Shown: positions 8,197 to 14,912 of the stretch, in pieces
How the letters are laid out: each line of letters begins with the position of its first letter
Numbering within the stretch: the first letter of the stretch is position 1
Source: Methylovulum sp.
Lineage (GTDB): Bacteria > Pseudomonadota > Gammaproteobacteria > Methylococcales > Methylomonadaceae
DNA length: 24,453 nucleotides
NCBI GenBank assembly: GCA_028713595.1
Contig: JAQTNZ010000002.1
Location: 1-24,453 of the forward strand
Direction: 5' to 3'
Made by a program: the position numbers and the translations under genes
The notes under the pieces: generated by a model
What the model saw: only the letters and a program-made list of their open reading frames with translations
The model's database searches: none
What the model was told of the DNA's origin: nothing

Positions 8197-8213
8197 TTGG
8201 CGCGGTGTTTGCT
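8197..8213 (+). promoter_or_regulatory. Sigma-54 promoter of gvpA
   Basis: TTGGCGCGGTGTTTGCT has the invariant GG (8199-8200) and GC (8211-8212) exactly 10 bases apart. It matches the consensus TGGCACG-N4-TTGCW at all but one position. The start site would be near 8224, leaving a leader of about 70 bases to the gvpA ATG. The cluster encodes its own sigma-54 activator, GvrA, which supports the call. Confidence 0.8.
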
Positions 8214-8296
8214 CTAGCTCTGGTGTGCAGCATAAGCCTGTACATAGAACCTCTGTAACAACTGTAATTTTTTAACATTTTTTAGGAGACGCCGTC

Positions 8297-8515
8297 ATGG
8301 CTAAAGTTCAAAAATCAACTGACTCTTCTAGCTTAGCTGAAGTAGTGGACCGCATCCTGGACAAAGGCATCGTTGTTGATGCTTGGGTCAAAGTTTCATT
8401 GGTCGGTATCGAATTGCTGTCTATAGAAGCCCGCGTTGTCATCGCTTCTGTTGAAACTTACTTGAAATATGCAGAAGCCATTGGCCTTACCGCCAGTGCC
8501 GCTACTCCTGCGTAA
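8297..8515 (+). CDS. gvpA: Gas vesicle major shell protein GvpA
   Basis: GvpA is the small hydrophobic protein that polymerises into the ribbed gas-vesicle wall. The 72 residues carry the family core without gaps: [19 protein letters not shown], then [20 protein letters not shown], then [12 protein letters not shown], which give the helix-strand-strand-helix fold. A strong AGGAGA ribosome-binding site lies 8 bases before the ATG. It is the first gene after the sigma-54 promoter and is separated from gvpC by 268 bp rich in secondary structure. It could therefore be made in excess over the downstream genes, as is usual for GvpA. Confidence 0.98.
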   Translation: MAKVQKSTDSSSLAEVVDRILDKGIVVDAWVKVSLVGIELLSIEARVVIASVETYLKYAEAIGLTASAATPA

Positions 8516-8524
8516 TCAGGCGGA

Positions 8525-8547
8525 AAGCAAGGGCAATGCCGTTGCTT
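8525..8547. other. Hairpin after gvpA, overlapping a second sigma-54-like box
   Basis: AAGCAA (8525-8530) pairs with TTGCTT (8542-8547), continued inside by GGC/GCC around an AAT loop with one mismatch. There is no U-run. The same bases contain GG (8532-8533) and GC (8544-8545) exactly 10 apart in GGGCAATGCCGTTGCT, a weaker sigma-54-like match. It could be an mRNA-stabilising or attenuating hairpin downstream of gvpA, a secondary promoter for gvpC, or chance. Confidence 0.4.
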
Positions 8548-8586
8548 AAGGTTGCATACGCCCTTTCCAAAAGATAGGGGTTGGGT

Positions 8587-8627
8587 GGATGGCGATCAAG
8601 ACAAGGCTAAACGCCTATATGCCATCC
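8587..8627. other. Nested hairpin in the gvpA-gvpC gap
   Basis: GGATGGC (8587-8593) pairs with GCCATCC (8621-8627) and encloses AGGC/GCCT (8604-8607, 8613-8616). Two further potential stems follow: GGAAAA/TTTTCC just after 8640, and CCAGCCGT/ACGGCCTGG (8695-8720, one bulge). The gap 8516-8783 holds no convincing gene and looks like a structured spacer that may limit read-through from gvpA or protect its mRNA. Confidence 0.4.
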
Positions 8628-8783
8628 CGCCCCAGCCTTCTCCTAGGAAAAGGTTTTCCGCCCTTAATTTGACAGTATTGAAGAGTACGGGTGGCCAGCC
8701 GTTACCAGTTGACGGCCTGGGCACTTTCCAACGCCTCAAAGAAGTGATTGGGGTTTTTAACGTAAGCCTTAAGGAGAAAACCT

Positions 8784-9278
8784 ATGGGACGCTTAACAGA
8801 TGATATGGCGCAGTTGCGTAGAAATATTGATGGTAGCCGTGAATCCCGATTAGCACAGCAAAATGCACGGGTTTCCAGTGTCTGCTCGCAGATTGCGGGC
8901 TTCGCGGCGGCACGCGCCAGAGACGGGCAACAAGATGCCTACGCACGGGCGGCATTTGTTACTGGCAATGCCAATGACATCAACCGCTTGCTGAATGACT
9001 TCCGTAACAACCGCCGGTTGGCGGGCCAGCAAGCGCACGAAGACCGTGCCGCGTTCGTGGGCAATGTGTCAAAAGACACGCGGGACTTGTTGGGCGGCTT
9101 TAATGCCGACCGCAGAAGCATGGCCGAACGTAGCTCCAAAGACCGCTCTGATTTCATTGCCAACTTGACTAACGGTGTGGCCGCTTTCATCAATGAAGCC
9201 TCACAAGACCGAGCTGATGCCCATGCGGTGTTTTTTGGCATCGCCGCCTCTAAAAAAAAAACGGTCTTCCCAGTATAG
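8784..9278 (+). CDS. gvpC: Gas vesicle protein GvpC, probably the 5' part of a frameshifted longer gene
   Basis: GvpC binds the outside of the vesicle and strengthens it against collapse. The 164 residues contain 33-residue repeats as in cyanobacterial GvpC: repeat 1 at 55-87 (starts RAAFVTGNANDIN), repeat 2 at 88-120 (starts RAAFVGNVSKDTR), and a shorter third at 121-142 (RSDFIANLTNGV). They are predicted to be amphipathic helices rich in Arg, Asp and Ala. A good ribosome-binding site (AAGGAG, 8770-8775) precedes the ATG. The frame ends with a short tail, TVFPV, right after a run of ten A (9252-9261). A one-base backward shift there opens a further 73 codons to 9481, so the native protein may be about 232 residues, or both lengths may be made. 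Confidence 0.85.
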   Translation: MGRLTDDMAQLRRNIDGSRESRLAQQNARVSSVCSQIAGFAAARARDGQQDAYARAAFVTGNANDINRLLNDFRNNRRLAGQQAHEDRAAFVGNVSKDTRDLLGGFNADRRSMAERSSKDRSDFIANLTNGVAAFINEASQDRADAHAVFFGIAASKKKTVFPV

Positions 9279-9481
9279 CCCCGCCCCTTATTGATGAGGC
9301 TACCAAGGGAAAAGCTGGTGGTTTGGCAGGCCAACATAAAGCATACGGCAATGAGCCACCCTTACCCATAGAAAGTATGCCCTCACCTGAGACCGTCTTC
9401 GATCCTCAGGAAGCCACCGACAGTGAACATACAGAAGCACACGAAAGCAAAAAAGCCAAAAAAAAACATAAGGGTGATTAA
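9252..9481 (+). other. Poly-A slippage site and open C-terminal extension of gvpC
   Basis: Ten consecutive A (9252-9261) follow the codon for S156. In the -1 frame the sequence is open from 9260 to a TAA at 9479-9481. It encodes 73 residues beginning NGLPSIAPPLIDEATKGKAG and ending KKAKKKHKGD, with an acidic Pro/Glu stretch before the lysine-rich end. In this frame a TAA sits at 9251, immediately before the A-run, so the tail can only be reached by shifting from gvpC, apart from an internal ATG at 9377. Causes could be transcriptional slippage, ribosomal -1 shifting on A-AAA-AAA, phase variation by tract length, or a base-calling error in the homopolymer. Confidence 0.65.
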
Positions 9482-9528
9482 GTACAGATTGTCGGCTTGA
9501 TACAAAACAAGGATGATTACTGACTAAT

Positions 9529-9583
9529 GGTTATTTCATAGACTTTTAGTGCCTAACCCACACTAAAGGTCTGGAAAATAACC
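9529..9583 (+). terminator. Large hairpin between gvpC and gvpN (terminator or processing site)
   Basis: GGTTATTT (9529-9536) pairs with AAATAACC (9576-9583). Inside, AGACTTTTAGTG (9540-9551) pairs with CACTAAAGGTCT (9561-9572) apart from one G-U. The result is about 20 bp of stem with a 3x3 internal loop and a 9-base end loop. It is followed only by TTT, so it may be a weak terminator, an attenuator or an RNA-processing site. It would lower gvpN and later genes relative to gvpA and gvpC. Confidence 0.5.
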
Positions 9584-9694
9584 TTTACCACCTCACCGCC
9601 CTACAGAGCTAAAGACAACTCTGATGATTGTTATCCCGTACCCCAGCAGACTCGGGCGAGGGGGACAAATACCACTAAGCACAGGAGCATTTTC

Positions 9695-10693
9695 ATGATT
9701 AAGCAAAATACCGTCACCCAATATATCGTAGAAGATGACCTTGTCGTTCCTGAGGCCAGCGATCATTTTGTAGTGACATCCTATGTGAAAGACATTATCG
9801 ACCGTGCGACAGTTTATCTGCGTGCGGGCTATCCCGTACATTTTGCCGGGCCTTCGGGGACTGGCAAAACGACGTTAGCCTTCCACCTTGCCGCACAATG
9901 GGGCCGTCCTGTCACCTTATTGCAAGGCAATGAAGAATTTGTCAGTTCCGACCTGACAGGGAAAGACATCGGCTACCGTAAAAGCAGCCTGGTCGACAAC
10001 TACATCCATTCGGTGCTCAAAACCGAAGAGCAGATGAACCGCATGTGGGTGGACAACCGTTTGACAACCGCTTGCCGCAATGGCGACATGCTAATTTATG
10101 ATGAATTTAACCGCTCCAAGGCGGAAACCAACAACGTGCTGTTATCGGTGCTGTCAGAAGGCATTTTGAACTTGCCTGGCCTGCGTGGCGCCGGCGAAGG
10201 CTATATGGATGTGCATGAAAGCTTCCGCGCCATTTTCACCTCCAATCCAGAAGAATATGCGGGCACGCACAAAACCCAAGACGCACTGATGGACCGCATG
10301 ATCACCATTAATATTGGCCTTGTCGACCGTGACACCGAACTACAGATACTCCATGCACGTTCCGATCTGGACGCGGAAGACTCGGCCTATATCGTCGATA
10401 TAGTTAGGGAATTGCGCGGCAATGAACAGGAGACCAAACACGGCTTACGCGCGGGGATTGCGATTGCACGCATCCTGAGCTTGCAGGGGATAAAACCGCG
10501 TTATGGCGACAAACTGTTCCATGCCATCTGTTATGATGTCTTAAGCATGGAAACCGCCAAAATACAACGGGCCGGCCACTCGATATTTCATGAAATGGTC
10601 GATAACGTCATCCGCAGGATGTGCCCGCCCGTAGGCTCGGAAGCGATCAACATCAACACAAAAATGCAAGTGGTGGAATCGTCATGGCAATAA
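9695..10693 (+). CDS. gvpN: Gas vesicle AAA+ ATPase GvpN
   Basis: GvpN is a MoxR-type AAA+ ATPase needed for vesicle widening or growth. The 332 residues show Walker A GPSGTGKT at 52-59, Walker B MLIYDEFNRS, and family motifs QGNEEFVSSDLTG and FTSNPEEYAGTH, followed by a sensor region (DALMDRMITINIG). AGGAG lies 9 bases before the ATG. The next gene starts inside the last codons of gvpN, so their translation is probably coupled. The C-terminus is complete and no key residue is missing. Confidence 0.97.
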   Translation: MIKQNTVTQYIVEDDLVVPEASDHFVVTSYVKDIIDRATVYLRAGYPVHFAGPSGTGKTTLAFHLAAQWGRPVTLLQGNEEFVSSDLTGKDIGYRKSSLVDNYIHSVLKTEEQMNRMWVDNRLTTACRNGDMLIYDEFNRSKAETNNVLLSVLSEGILNLPGLRGAGEGYMDVHESFRAIFTSNPEEYAGTHKTQDALMDRMITINIGLVDRDTELQILHARSDLDAEDSAYIVDIVRELRGNEQETKHGLRAGIAIARILSLQGIKPRYGDKLFHAICYDVLSMETAKIQRAGHSIFHEMVDNVIRRMCPPVGSEAININTKMQVVESSWQ

Positions 10694-10998
10694 GCACACG
10701 TCCCCCACGGACACTTTCTGACATCAAGACCCATTCAGGCCGGGTAAGCCGCGACCACCAAGTGTACCGCGACTATTTTCAGGTCGGCGCATTGGAATTG
10801 GAACGGTGGCGGCGCTCAAAAGAGCGCGAAGCCGCCTCGTCGCGGATTGAAGGCATTGACAGCCGCATTGCGGAGATTGACCAAGAAAAAGAGGCCCTGC
10901 TTGCAGGGGCCGCCGCCGCTTGTGCTGAGGCCAACGGCCAGGGCAAACCCGAACCTGTCGGGAAGAAAAAATCTTCCGGCTTACGTATCCAATATTGA
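10684..10998 (+). CDS. Small basic coiled-coil gas-vesicle accessory protein (possible GvpV by position)
   Basis: The 104-residue frame starts at ATG 10684 and overlaps the end of gvpN by 10 bases. An upstream in-frame start would read far into gvpN and is unlikely. The N-terminus is basic (RPPRTLSDIKTHSGR). Residues about 25-75 form a heptad-rich charged helix (LELERWRRSKEREAASSRIE, then IDSRIAEIDQEKEALL), probably a coiled coil. The tail is rich in Ala, Gly and Lys. I recognise no catalytic motif. In the Serratia cluster gvpV lies at this place, so GvpV is possible, but the name is inferred from order only. The RTLxxI/T start resembles that of the next protein. Confidence 0.75.
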   Translation: MAISTRPPRTLSDIKTHSGRVSRDHQVYRDYFQVGALELERWRRSKEREAASSRIEGIDSRIAEIDQEKEALLAGAAAACAEANGQGKPEPVGKKKSSGLRIQY

Positions 10999-11011
10999 GG
11001 AGGTTGTCACT

Positions 11012-11203
11012 ATGAACCACATCCGCACCCTCGCCCACATCCGTACACCGCGTATGGCCAAGAGTTTCCGCGCTTGCGTCAACCTGACGGGTAAACAGCA
11101 AATCCTTACCGATAGTGGGCGTATCCGCGCCGAAGAATATCGGCGCTTAAACCGTGTCCAACAGGCGGTTGACCAACGTATCGTGCTGGAGAGGGGGCTA
11201 TGA
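11012..11203 (+). CDS. Small basic gas-vesicle accessory protein (63 aa), unknown function
   Basis: A strong GAGGAGG ribosome-binding site (about 10997-11003) sets the start at ATG 11012, although the frame is open further upstream. The protein begins MNHIRTLAHIRTPRMAKSFR and is rich in Arg, with a likely helix in the second half (EYRRLNRVQQAVDQR). Its N-terminus, RTLxHIRTP, resembles RTLSDIKTH of the preceding gene, suggesting an old duplication. Its stop overlaps the next ATG (ATGA at 11200-11203), so it is translationally coupled to the GvpF/L gene. It could be the GvpV counterpart instead of the previous protein. Confidence 0.75.
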   Translation: MNHIRTLAHIRTPRMAKSFRACVNLTGKQQILTDSGRIRAEEYRRLNRVQQAVDQRIVLERGL

Positions 11204-12018
11204 GTGCGGTAAAACAAAGCAATTTTCGCGCTAAGGTGCTTTACGCGCTCTGCGCTTCTGATGACGAGACCCCCCATTACAAAATTCGCGGCCTGGAATC
11301 CGCCCCTGTTTATGCCATTGATCAAAATGGTTTAAGGGCGGTGGTCAGTGACACCTTAAGCACCCGTTTACGTCCTGAAAGGCGCAATATCACGGCGCAC
11401 CAGGCGGTATTGCACGCGCTGACCGAAGCCAGCACCGTGTTGCCGATGCGTTTTGGGGTGATCGCCCGCAATGCCGAGGCGGTACAAAAGCTATTGGACA
11501 CCAACCAGAAAGACATCAAAGAACATTTTGAACGCCTTAATGGGCGCGTGGAAATGGGCTTGCGCGTTTCTTGGGATGTGTCCAATATTTATGAATATTT
11601 TGTGGCCTTACATCCCGTTTTAAGCGAAACGCGTGATGAAATATGGACTAAAAACACCAACAACAAAAACCAACGCGATGAAAAGATCCGCTTAGGCAAC
11701 CTCTATGAATCATTGCGGACAGCCGACAGGAAAGAATCGGCGGAAAAGGTAAAGGAAATCCTGGCTGATTACTGTGAAGATATTATTGAAAACCCCATCA
11801 AAAAAGAAAAAGATGTGATGAATCTGGCCTGCTTGGTTGAAAGGCAGCGGCTAGATGAATTTGCCGAAGGTGTTTTCCGGGCTTCAAAACTGTTCGACAA
11901 CGTTTATTTGTTCAATTATACCGGCCCGTGGGCGCCGCATAATTTTGTCACCTTGGACTTGCATGCCCCTACCGTAAAAAAGAAAACCTCGGCCAGCACT
12001 AGCACCCATTCTGACTGA
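11200..12018 (+). CDS. gvpF: Gas vesicle protein GvpF/GvpL family (first copy)
   Basis: GvpF/L proteins bind GvpA monomers and are thought to help deliver them to the growing vesicle. The 272 residues show the family layout: an N-terminal domain starting with a hydrophobic strand (KVLYALCAS), the conserved AHQAVLHALTEASTVLPMRFGVIA segment in pieces around 75-100, a mostly helical charged middle, and the C-terminal FNYTGPWAPHNFV motif. A charged Lys/Ser/Thr tail follows. It overlaps the previous stop by 4 bases and is 9 bases from gvpG. It is one of three paralogues in the window and the longest. Confidence 0.95.
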   Translation: MSAVKQSNFRAKVLYALCASDDETPHYKIRGLESAPVYAIDQNGLRAVVSDTLSTRLRPERRNITAHQAVLHALTEASTVLPMRFGVIARNAEAVQKLLDTNQKDIKEHFERLNGRVEMGLRVSWDVSNIYEYFVALHPVLSETRDEIWTKNTNNKNQRDEKIRLGNLYESLRTADRKESAEKVKEILADYCEDIIENPIKKEKDVMNLACLVERQRLDEFAEGVFRASKLFDNVYLFNYTGPWAPHNFVTLDLHAPTVKKKTSASTSTHSD

Positions 12019-12027
12019 GGTAAAACC

Positions 12028-12276
12028 ATGTTACTGGTTGATGACCTATTGTTTTCCCCTGTCAAAGGCATCATGTGGATTTTTAAGAAAGTTCATGAGT
12101 TGGCGGAAGAAGAACTGACCGGCGAAGCGGATCGCATCCGTGAAAGCCTGACTGAACTTTATATGCTTTTGGAAACAGGACAGATTACCGAAGAAGAATT
12201 TGAACAACAAGAAACCTTATTGCTGGATAGGCTAGATGCGTTAGATGAAGATGACAACATGATAGGCGATGCTTAG
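12028..12276 (+). CDS. gvpG: Gas vesicle protein GvpG
   Basis: GvpG is a small acidic assembly protein that interacts with GvpF/L. The 82 residues start MLLVDDLLFSPVKGIMWIFK, the typical hydrophobic/amphipathic beginning of GvpG. A long acidic helix follows (ELAEEELTGEADRIRESLTE) and then EEEFEQQETLLLDRLDAL, as in the family. The GAGG ribosome-binding site overlaps the end of the preceding gene. Position directly after gvpF is conserved in gvp clusters. Confidence 0.95.
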   Translation: MLLVDDLLFSPVKGIMWIFKKVHELAEEELTGEADRIRESLTELYMLLETGQITEEEFEQQETLLLDRLDALDEDDNMIGDA

Positions 12277-12374
12277 GCGATGCTGACAAAGGCGATAGGG
12301 TGGGGACGGATAAAGACGAAGGCGGCATAAGACAGGCAACGATGACAATAAGGATAAGCCAGAGGCAGTCCAGC

Positions 12375-14288
12375 ATGAAAAATTCAATTTACCCCACGTT
12401 TTTGCAAGAATCACCGCTAAAATTGATTTTTTTCGGGGGTAAGGGAGGGGTTGGGAAAAGCACCTGTGCCAGTGCGGCGGCTTTAAAGTTGGCCCAAGAG
12501 CAGCCGCAGCACCTGATTTTACTGGTTTCCACCGACCCGGCACATTCCCTGCATAGCCTACTTGCCAATATGGCATTACCGAAAAATTTGGTGGTGCGCG
12601 AATTAAACGCCGCCGCTTCCTTACATGAGTTTAAAACCCGGCATGACAGCCTACTGAAAGAAATCGCCGAACGCGGCACTTTCCTCGATCAGGAAGATAT
12701 CCAAGGCCTGATGGACGCCGCGCTGCCGGGCATGGATGAATTGGCGGCTTATCTTGATATTGCCGACTGGATCCAACAAGACACCTATCACCGTATTATT
12801 ATAGACACCGCACCTACTGGCCATACCTTGCGGCTTTTGGAAATGCCCGAACTGATCCGTCGTTGGCTGACCGCATTGGACACATTACTGGCCAAACACC
12901 GTTATTTGCGCAGGCATTTTAGCGGCGATAACCGCCTGGACCATTTGGATAATTTCCTGCTGGGCATGGACAGTTCGCTAAAAGCCATGCACGGCCTGAT
13001 GACCGATACACAGCGTTGTTGCTTTGTCTTGGTGATGCTGGCGGAGGCCATGAGCGTGGAAGAAAGCCTTGATCTTGCCAAGGCCTTAAACCACCAGCGC
13101 GTGTCCATGCCGGATCTGTTGGTCAACCGCCTGTATCCTGAAAATGCTTGCCCAACGTGTGGGGCCGAACGCAATCGGCAGCTGTTGGCGCTTAAAAATG
13201 CCTTCGAACGGTTGCCAGAACCCTTATTTTGGTCGTTGCCGTTGCTTGCCACCGAGCCTTGCGGCCAGCTGCTTTACACCTTATGGCCGCAACTGCGGCC
13301 ATTGGCTAAAAACGCCACCCCGGCCACTCCTTATCGCCAGCCTTTGCCGTTGCATGTAAAAACCCCTATCCCCTTACCCGCCAGCAGCTTACGGTTGCTA
13401 ATTTTCGCAGGTAAAGGCGGCGTGGGCAAAACCACCATGGCCTGTGCCACCGCCCTACGTTTGCGTAGCGAAAATCCGCAACTGCGCATCCTGTTATTCT
13501 CGACCGACCCCGCGCATTCGCTGAGTGATTGCCTGGATTTAAGCATACAGCCGCAGCCCACACCGGTGCTGTCAAACGTTGATGCCCAAGAGATCAATGC
13601 CGAAGCTGATTTTGAAAAAATCCGCCATGACTACCGTACAGAATTGGAGGTTTTTTTACAGGATGCCTTACCGCATCTGGATATTACTTTTGACCGGGAA
13701 GTGATGGAACGCTTGCTTGATTTGGCCCCCACCGGCTTGGATGAAATCATGGCCTTGACCGCGATTATGGATCATCTCGATAGTGGTCGTTACGATATGG
13801 TGATCGTCGATGCCGCCCCTAGCGGACATTTGCTGCGTTTACTGGAATTGCCCGAACTGATCCGTGAGTGGCTAAAACTGTTTTTTTCCATCTTGCTAAA
13901 GTACCGCAGGGTGATGCGTTTCCCGCACTTGTCAGAACGGCTGGTGCGGCTCTCACGCGACTTAAAAAATCTCCGCAGCCTGCTGCAAGACCCCGCCCGG
14001 ACCGGGGCGTATGCCGTCACCATCCCGACTTTTTTGGCGATAGAAAAAACCTTTGAGATGGCATCGGCCTTGCAACGGCTGGGTATCGGCTTGCAGGCGT
14101 TATTGGTCAACCAAATCACACCGGCCAGCGATTGTGCCTTATGCCAGGCTATCAGCCGCCGCGAAGCCGTGCAACTAAAACGCGCCCACGCTATGTTCCC
14201 TGATCAGGCGCAAGCCAACATCTTCCGGCAAACCGCCCCCTCCGGCCTAGACCCGCTAATGGCCTTGGGTTCGGTGCTTTTTATATGA
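12375..14288 (+). CDS. Tandem ArsA/GET3-like ATPase of the gas-vesicle cluster
   Basis: This 637-residue protein contains two complete ArsA/GET3-type P-loop ATPase halves. Half 1 has GGKGGVGKST near residue 21, STDPAHSL, and IIIDTAPTGHTLRLLEMPEL. Half 2 has AGKGGVGKTT near 345, STDPAHSLSD and VIVDAAPSGHLLRLLELPEL. Each half ends with a cysteine pair, CPTC in the first and CALC in the second, close to where GET3 binds zinc. ArsA energises arsenite efflux; GET3 carries hydrophobic tail-anchored proteins. No ars genes are near, so handling of hydrophobic Gvp proteins is the more likely job (inference). A GTG at 12300 and an ATG at 12342 are alternative starts. I prefer ATG 12375, with AGAGG 9 bases upstream. 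In the Serratia order this is about the place of gvpW. Confidence 0.85.
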   Translation: MKNSIYPTFLQESPLKLIFFGGKGGVGKSTCASAAALKLAQEQPQHLILLVSTDPAHSLHSLLANMALPKNLVVRELNAAASLHEFKTRHDSLLKEIAERGTFLDQEDIQGLMDAALPGMDELAAYLDIADWIQQDTYHRIIIDTAPTGHTLRLLEMPELIRRWLTALDTLLAKHRYLRRHFSGDNRLDHLDNFLLGMDSSLKAMHGLMTDTQRCCFVLVMLAEAMSVEESLDLAKALNHQRVSMPDLLVNRLYPENACPTCGAERNRQLLALKNAFERLPEPLFWSLPLLATEPCGQLLYTLWPQLRPLAKNATPATPYRQPLPLHVKTPIPLPASSLRLLIFAGKGGVGKTTMACATALRLRSENPQLRILLFSTDPAHSLSDCLDLSIQPQPTPVLSNVDAQEINAEADFEKIRHDYRTELEVFLQDALPHLDITFDREVMERLLDLAPTGLDEIMALTAIMDHLDSGRYDMVIVDAAPSGHLLRLLELPELIREWLKLFFSILLKYRRVMRFPHLSERLVRLSRDLKNLRSLLQDPARTGAYAVTIPTFLAIEKTFEMASALQRLGIGLQALLVNQITPASDCALCQAISRREAVQLKRAHAMFPDQAQANIFRQTAPSGLDPLMALGSVLFI

Positions 14289-14291
14289 ACA

Positions 14292-14504
14292 ATGAGCGTA
14301 GTTATTATGTCAGTGAGCAAACCGTCCCAACATGAACAGCAACAGGTTTCCCTCTGTGAAGCATTGGATCGCATCCTGAACAAAGGGGCGGTGGTGGTCG
14401 CCGATGTCACCATTTCCGTTGCCAACATTGATTTGATTTATTTAAGCCTACAGGCCTTGATCGCCTCTGTAGAAACGGGCAACCTTTTACGCGGTAAGGA
14501 GTGA
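14292..14504 (+). CDS. Second GvpA-family protein (GvpA2; GvpS/J-like minor shell protein)
   Basis: The 70 residues hold the GvpA-family core LCEALDRILNKGAVVVADV followed by TISVANIDLIYLSLQALIAS. The DKG-VVV-ADV-ISVAN-DL-Y pattern is more like GvpS/GvpJ minor proteins than like GvpA itself. It follows the ATPase gene by 3 bases and its stop is just before gvpK. The start is uncertain: ATG 14292 gives MSVVIMSVSK, while ATG 14307 gives MSVSKPS; neither has a clear Shine-Dalgarno sequence. It is probably a nucleating or cap component rather than bulk shell protein. Confidence 0.9.
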   Translation: MSVVIMSVSKPSQHEQQQVSLCEALDRILNKGAVVVADVTISVANIDLIYLSLQALIASVETGNLLRGKE

Positions 14505-14509
14505 AACCA

Positions 14510-14839
14510 ATGGCCACAAACAATCTGTCGCAACAACTTTTCCAAAACAGCCCACCTGCGGCAGTGAGCAGCAAACGCGGCAAACTGGACATTGATGGTG
14601 ACCGTGTCCGCAACGGCTTGGCGCAACTGGTCTTGACCCTGGTCAAGCTATTGCACGAACTGTTGGAACGCCAAGCCATAAGGCGTATGGACTCAGGTTC
14701 GCTAAGCGATGGAGAAATTGAGCGCTTAGGCTTGACGTTGATGCTCCAAGCTGAGGAATTGGAGCGTTTGCGTGAGGTTTTTGACCTTAAAGACGATGAT
14801 TTGAACATAAATTTAGGCCCCTTAGGCCGCTTACTATAG
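14510..14839 (+). CDS. gvpK: Gas vesicle protein GvpK
   Basis: GvpK is a small assembly protein required for vesicle formation. The 109 residues include the family core LDIDGDRVRNGLAQLVLTLV and KLLHELLERQAIRRMDSGSL, followed by SDGEIERLGLTLM. The ending LNINLGPLGRLL is also typical. ATG 14510 is chosen because AAGGAG lies 7 bases upstream; a GTG at 14501 lies inside that signal. The last codons (LGPLGRLL) have a degraded echo at 15238-15265, see findings. Confidence 0.96.
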   Translation: MATNNLSQQLFQNSPPAAVSSKRGKLDIDGDRVRNGLAQLVLTLVKLLHELLERQAIRRMDSGSLSDGEIERLGLTLMLQAEELERLREVFDLKDDDLNINLGPLGRLL

Positions 14840-14849
14840 GAAGCGTACA

Positions 14850-14912
14850 ATGAACAACAGACAATTATTCTATGTTAATGTGTTTTCAGCGGAGGATGTC
14901 TCCCATGACTAA
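14850..14912 (+). other. 20-codon mini-ORF overlapping the start of the TPR-like gene
   Basis: ATG 14850 has AGGAAG about 7 bases upstream. It opens a 20-residue peptide (MNNRQLFYVNVFSAEDVSHD) ending at TAA 14910-14912, overlapping the next start (14905) by 8 bases. It could serve to couple translation from gvpK to the next gene. It may equally be chance; no homologue is recognised. Confidence 0.3.

Noticed and set aside
8552..8803. 83-codon frame between gvpA and gvpC
   Set aside because: TTG start, overlap with the gvpC start, and its sequence is made of hairpin-forming DNA; no protein pattern seen.
10847..11011. Upstream extension of the 63-residue small protein
   Set aside because: It overlaps the preceding gene in another frame, while GAGGAGG just before 11012 marks a clear internal start.
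12300..12374. GTG start of the tandem ATPase at 12300
   Set aside because: The extra residues are low-complexity and charged; ATG 12375 has AGAGG at good distance and starts just before the first P-loop strand.
14285..14335. ATG at 14285 overlapping the tandem ATPase stop
   Set aside because: It opens only a 16-codon frame that ends quickly and is out of frame with the GvpA-family gene.
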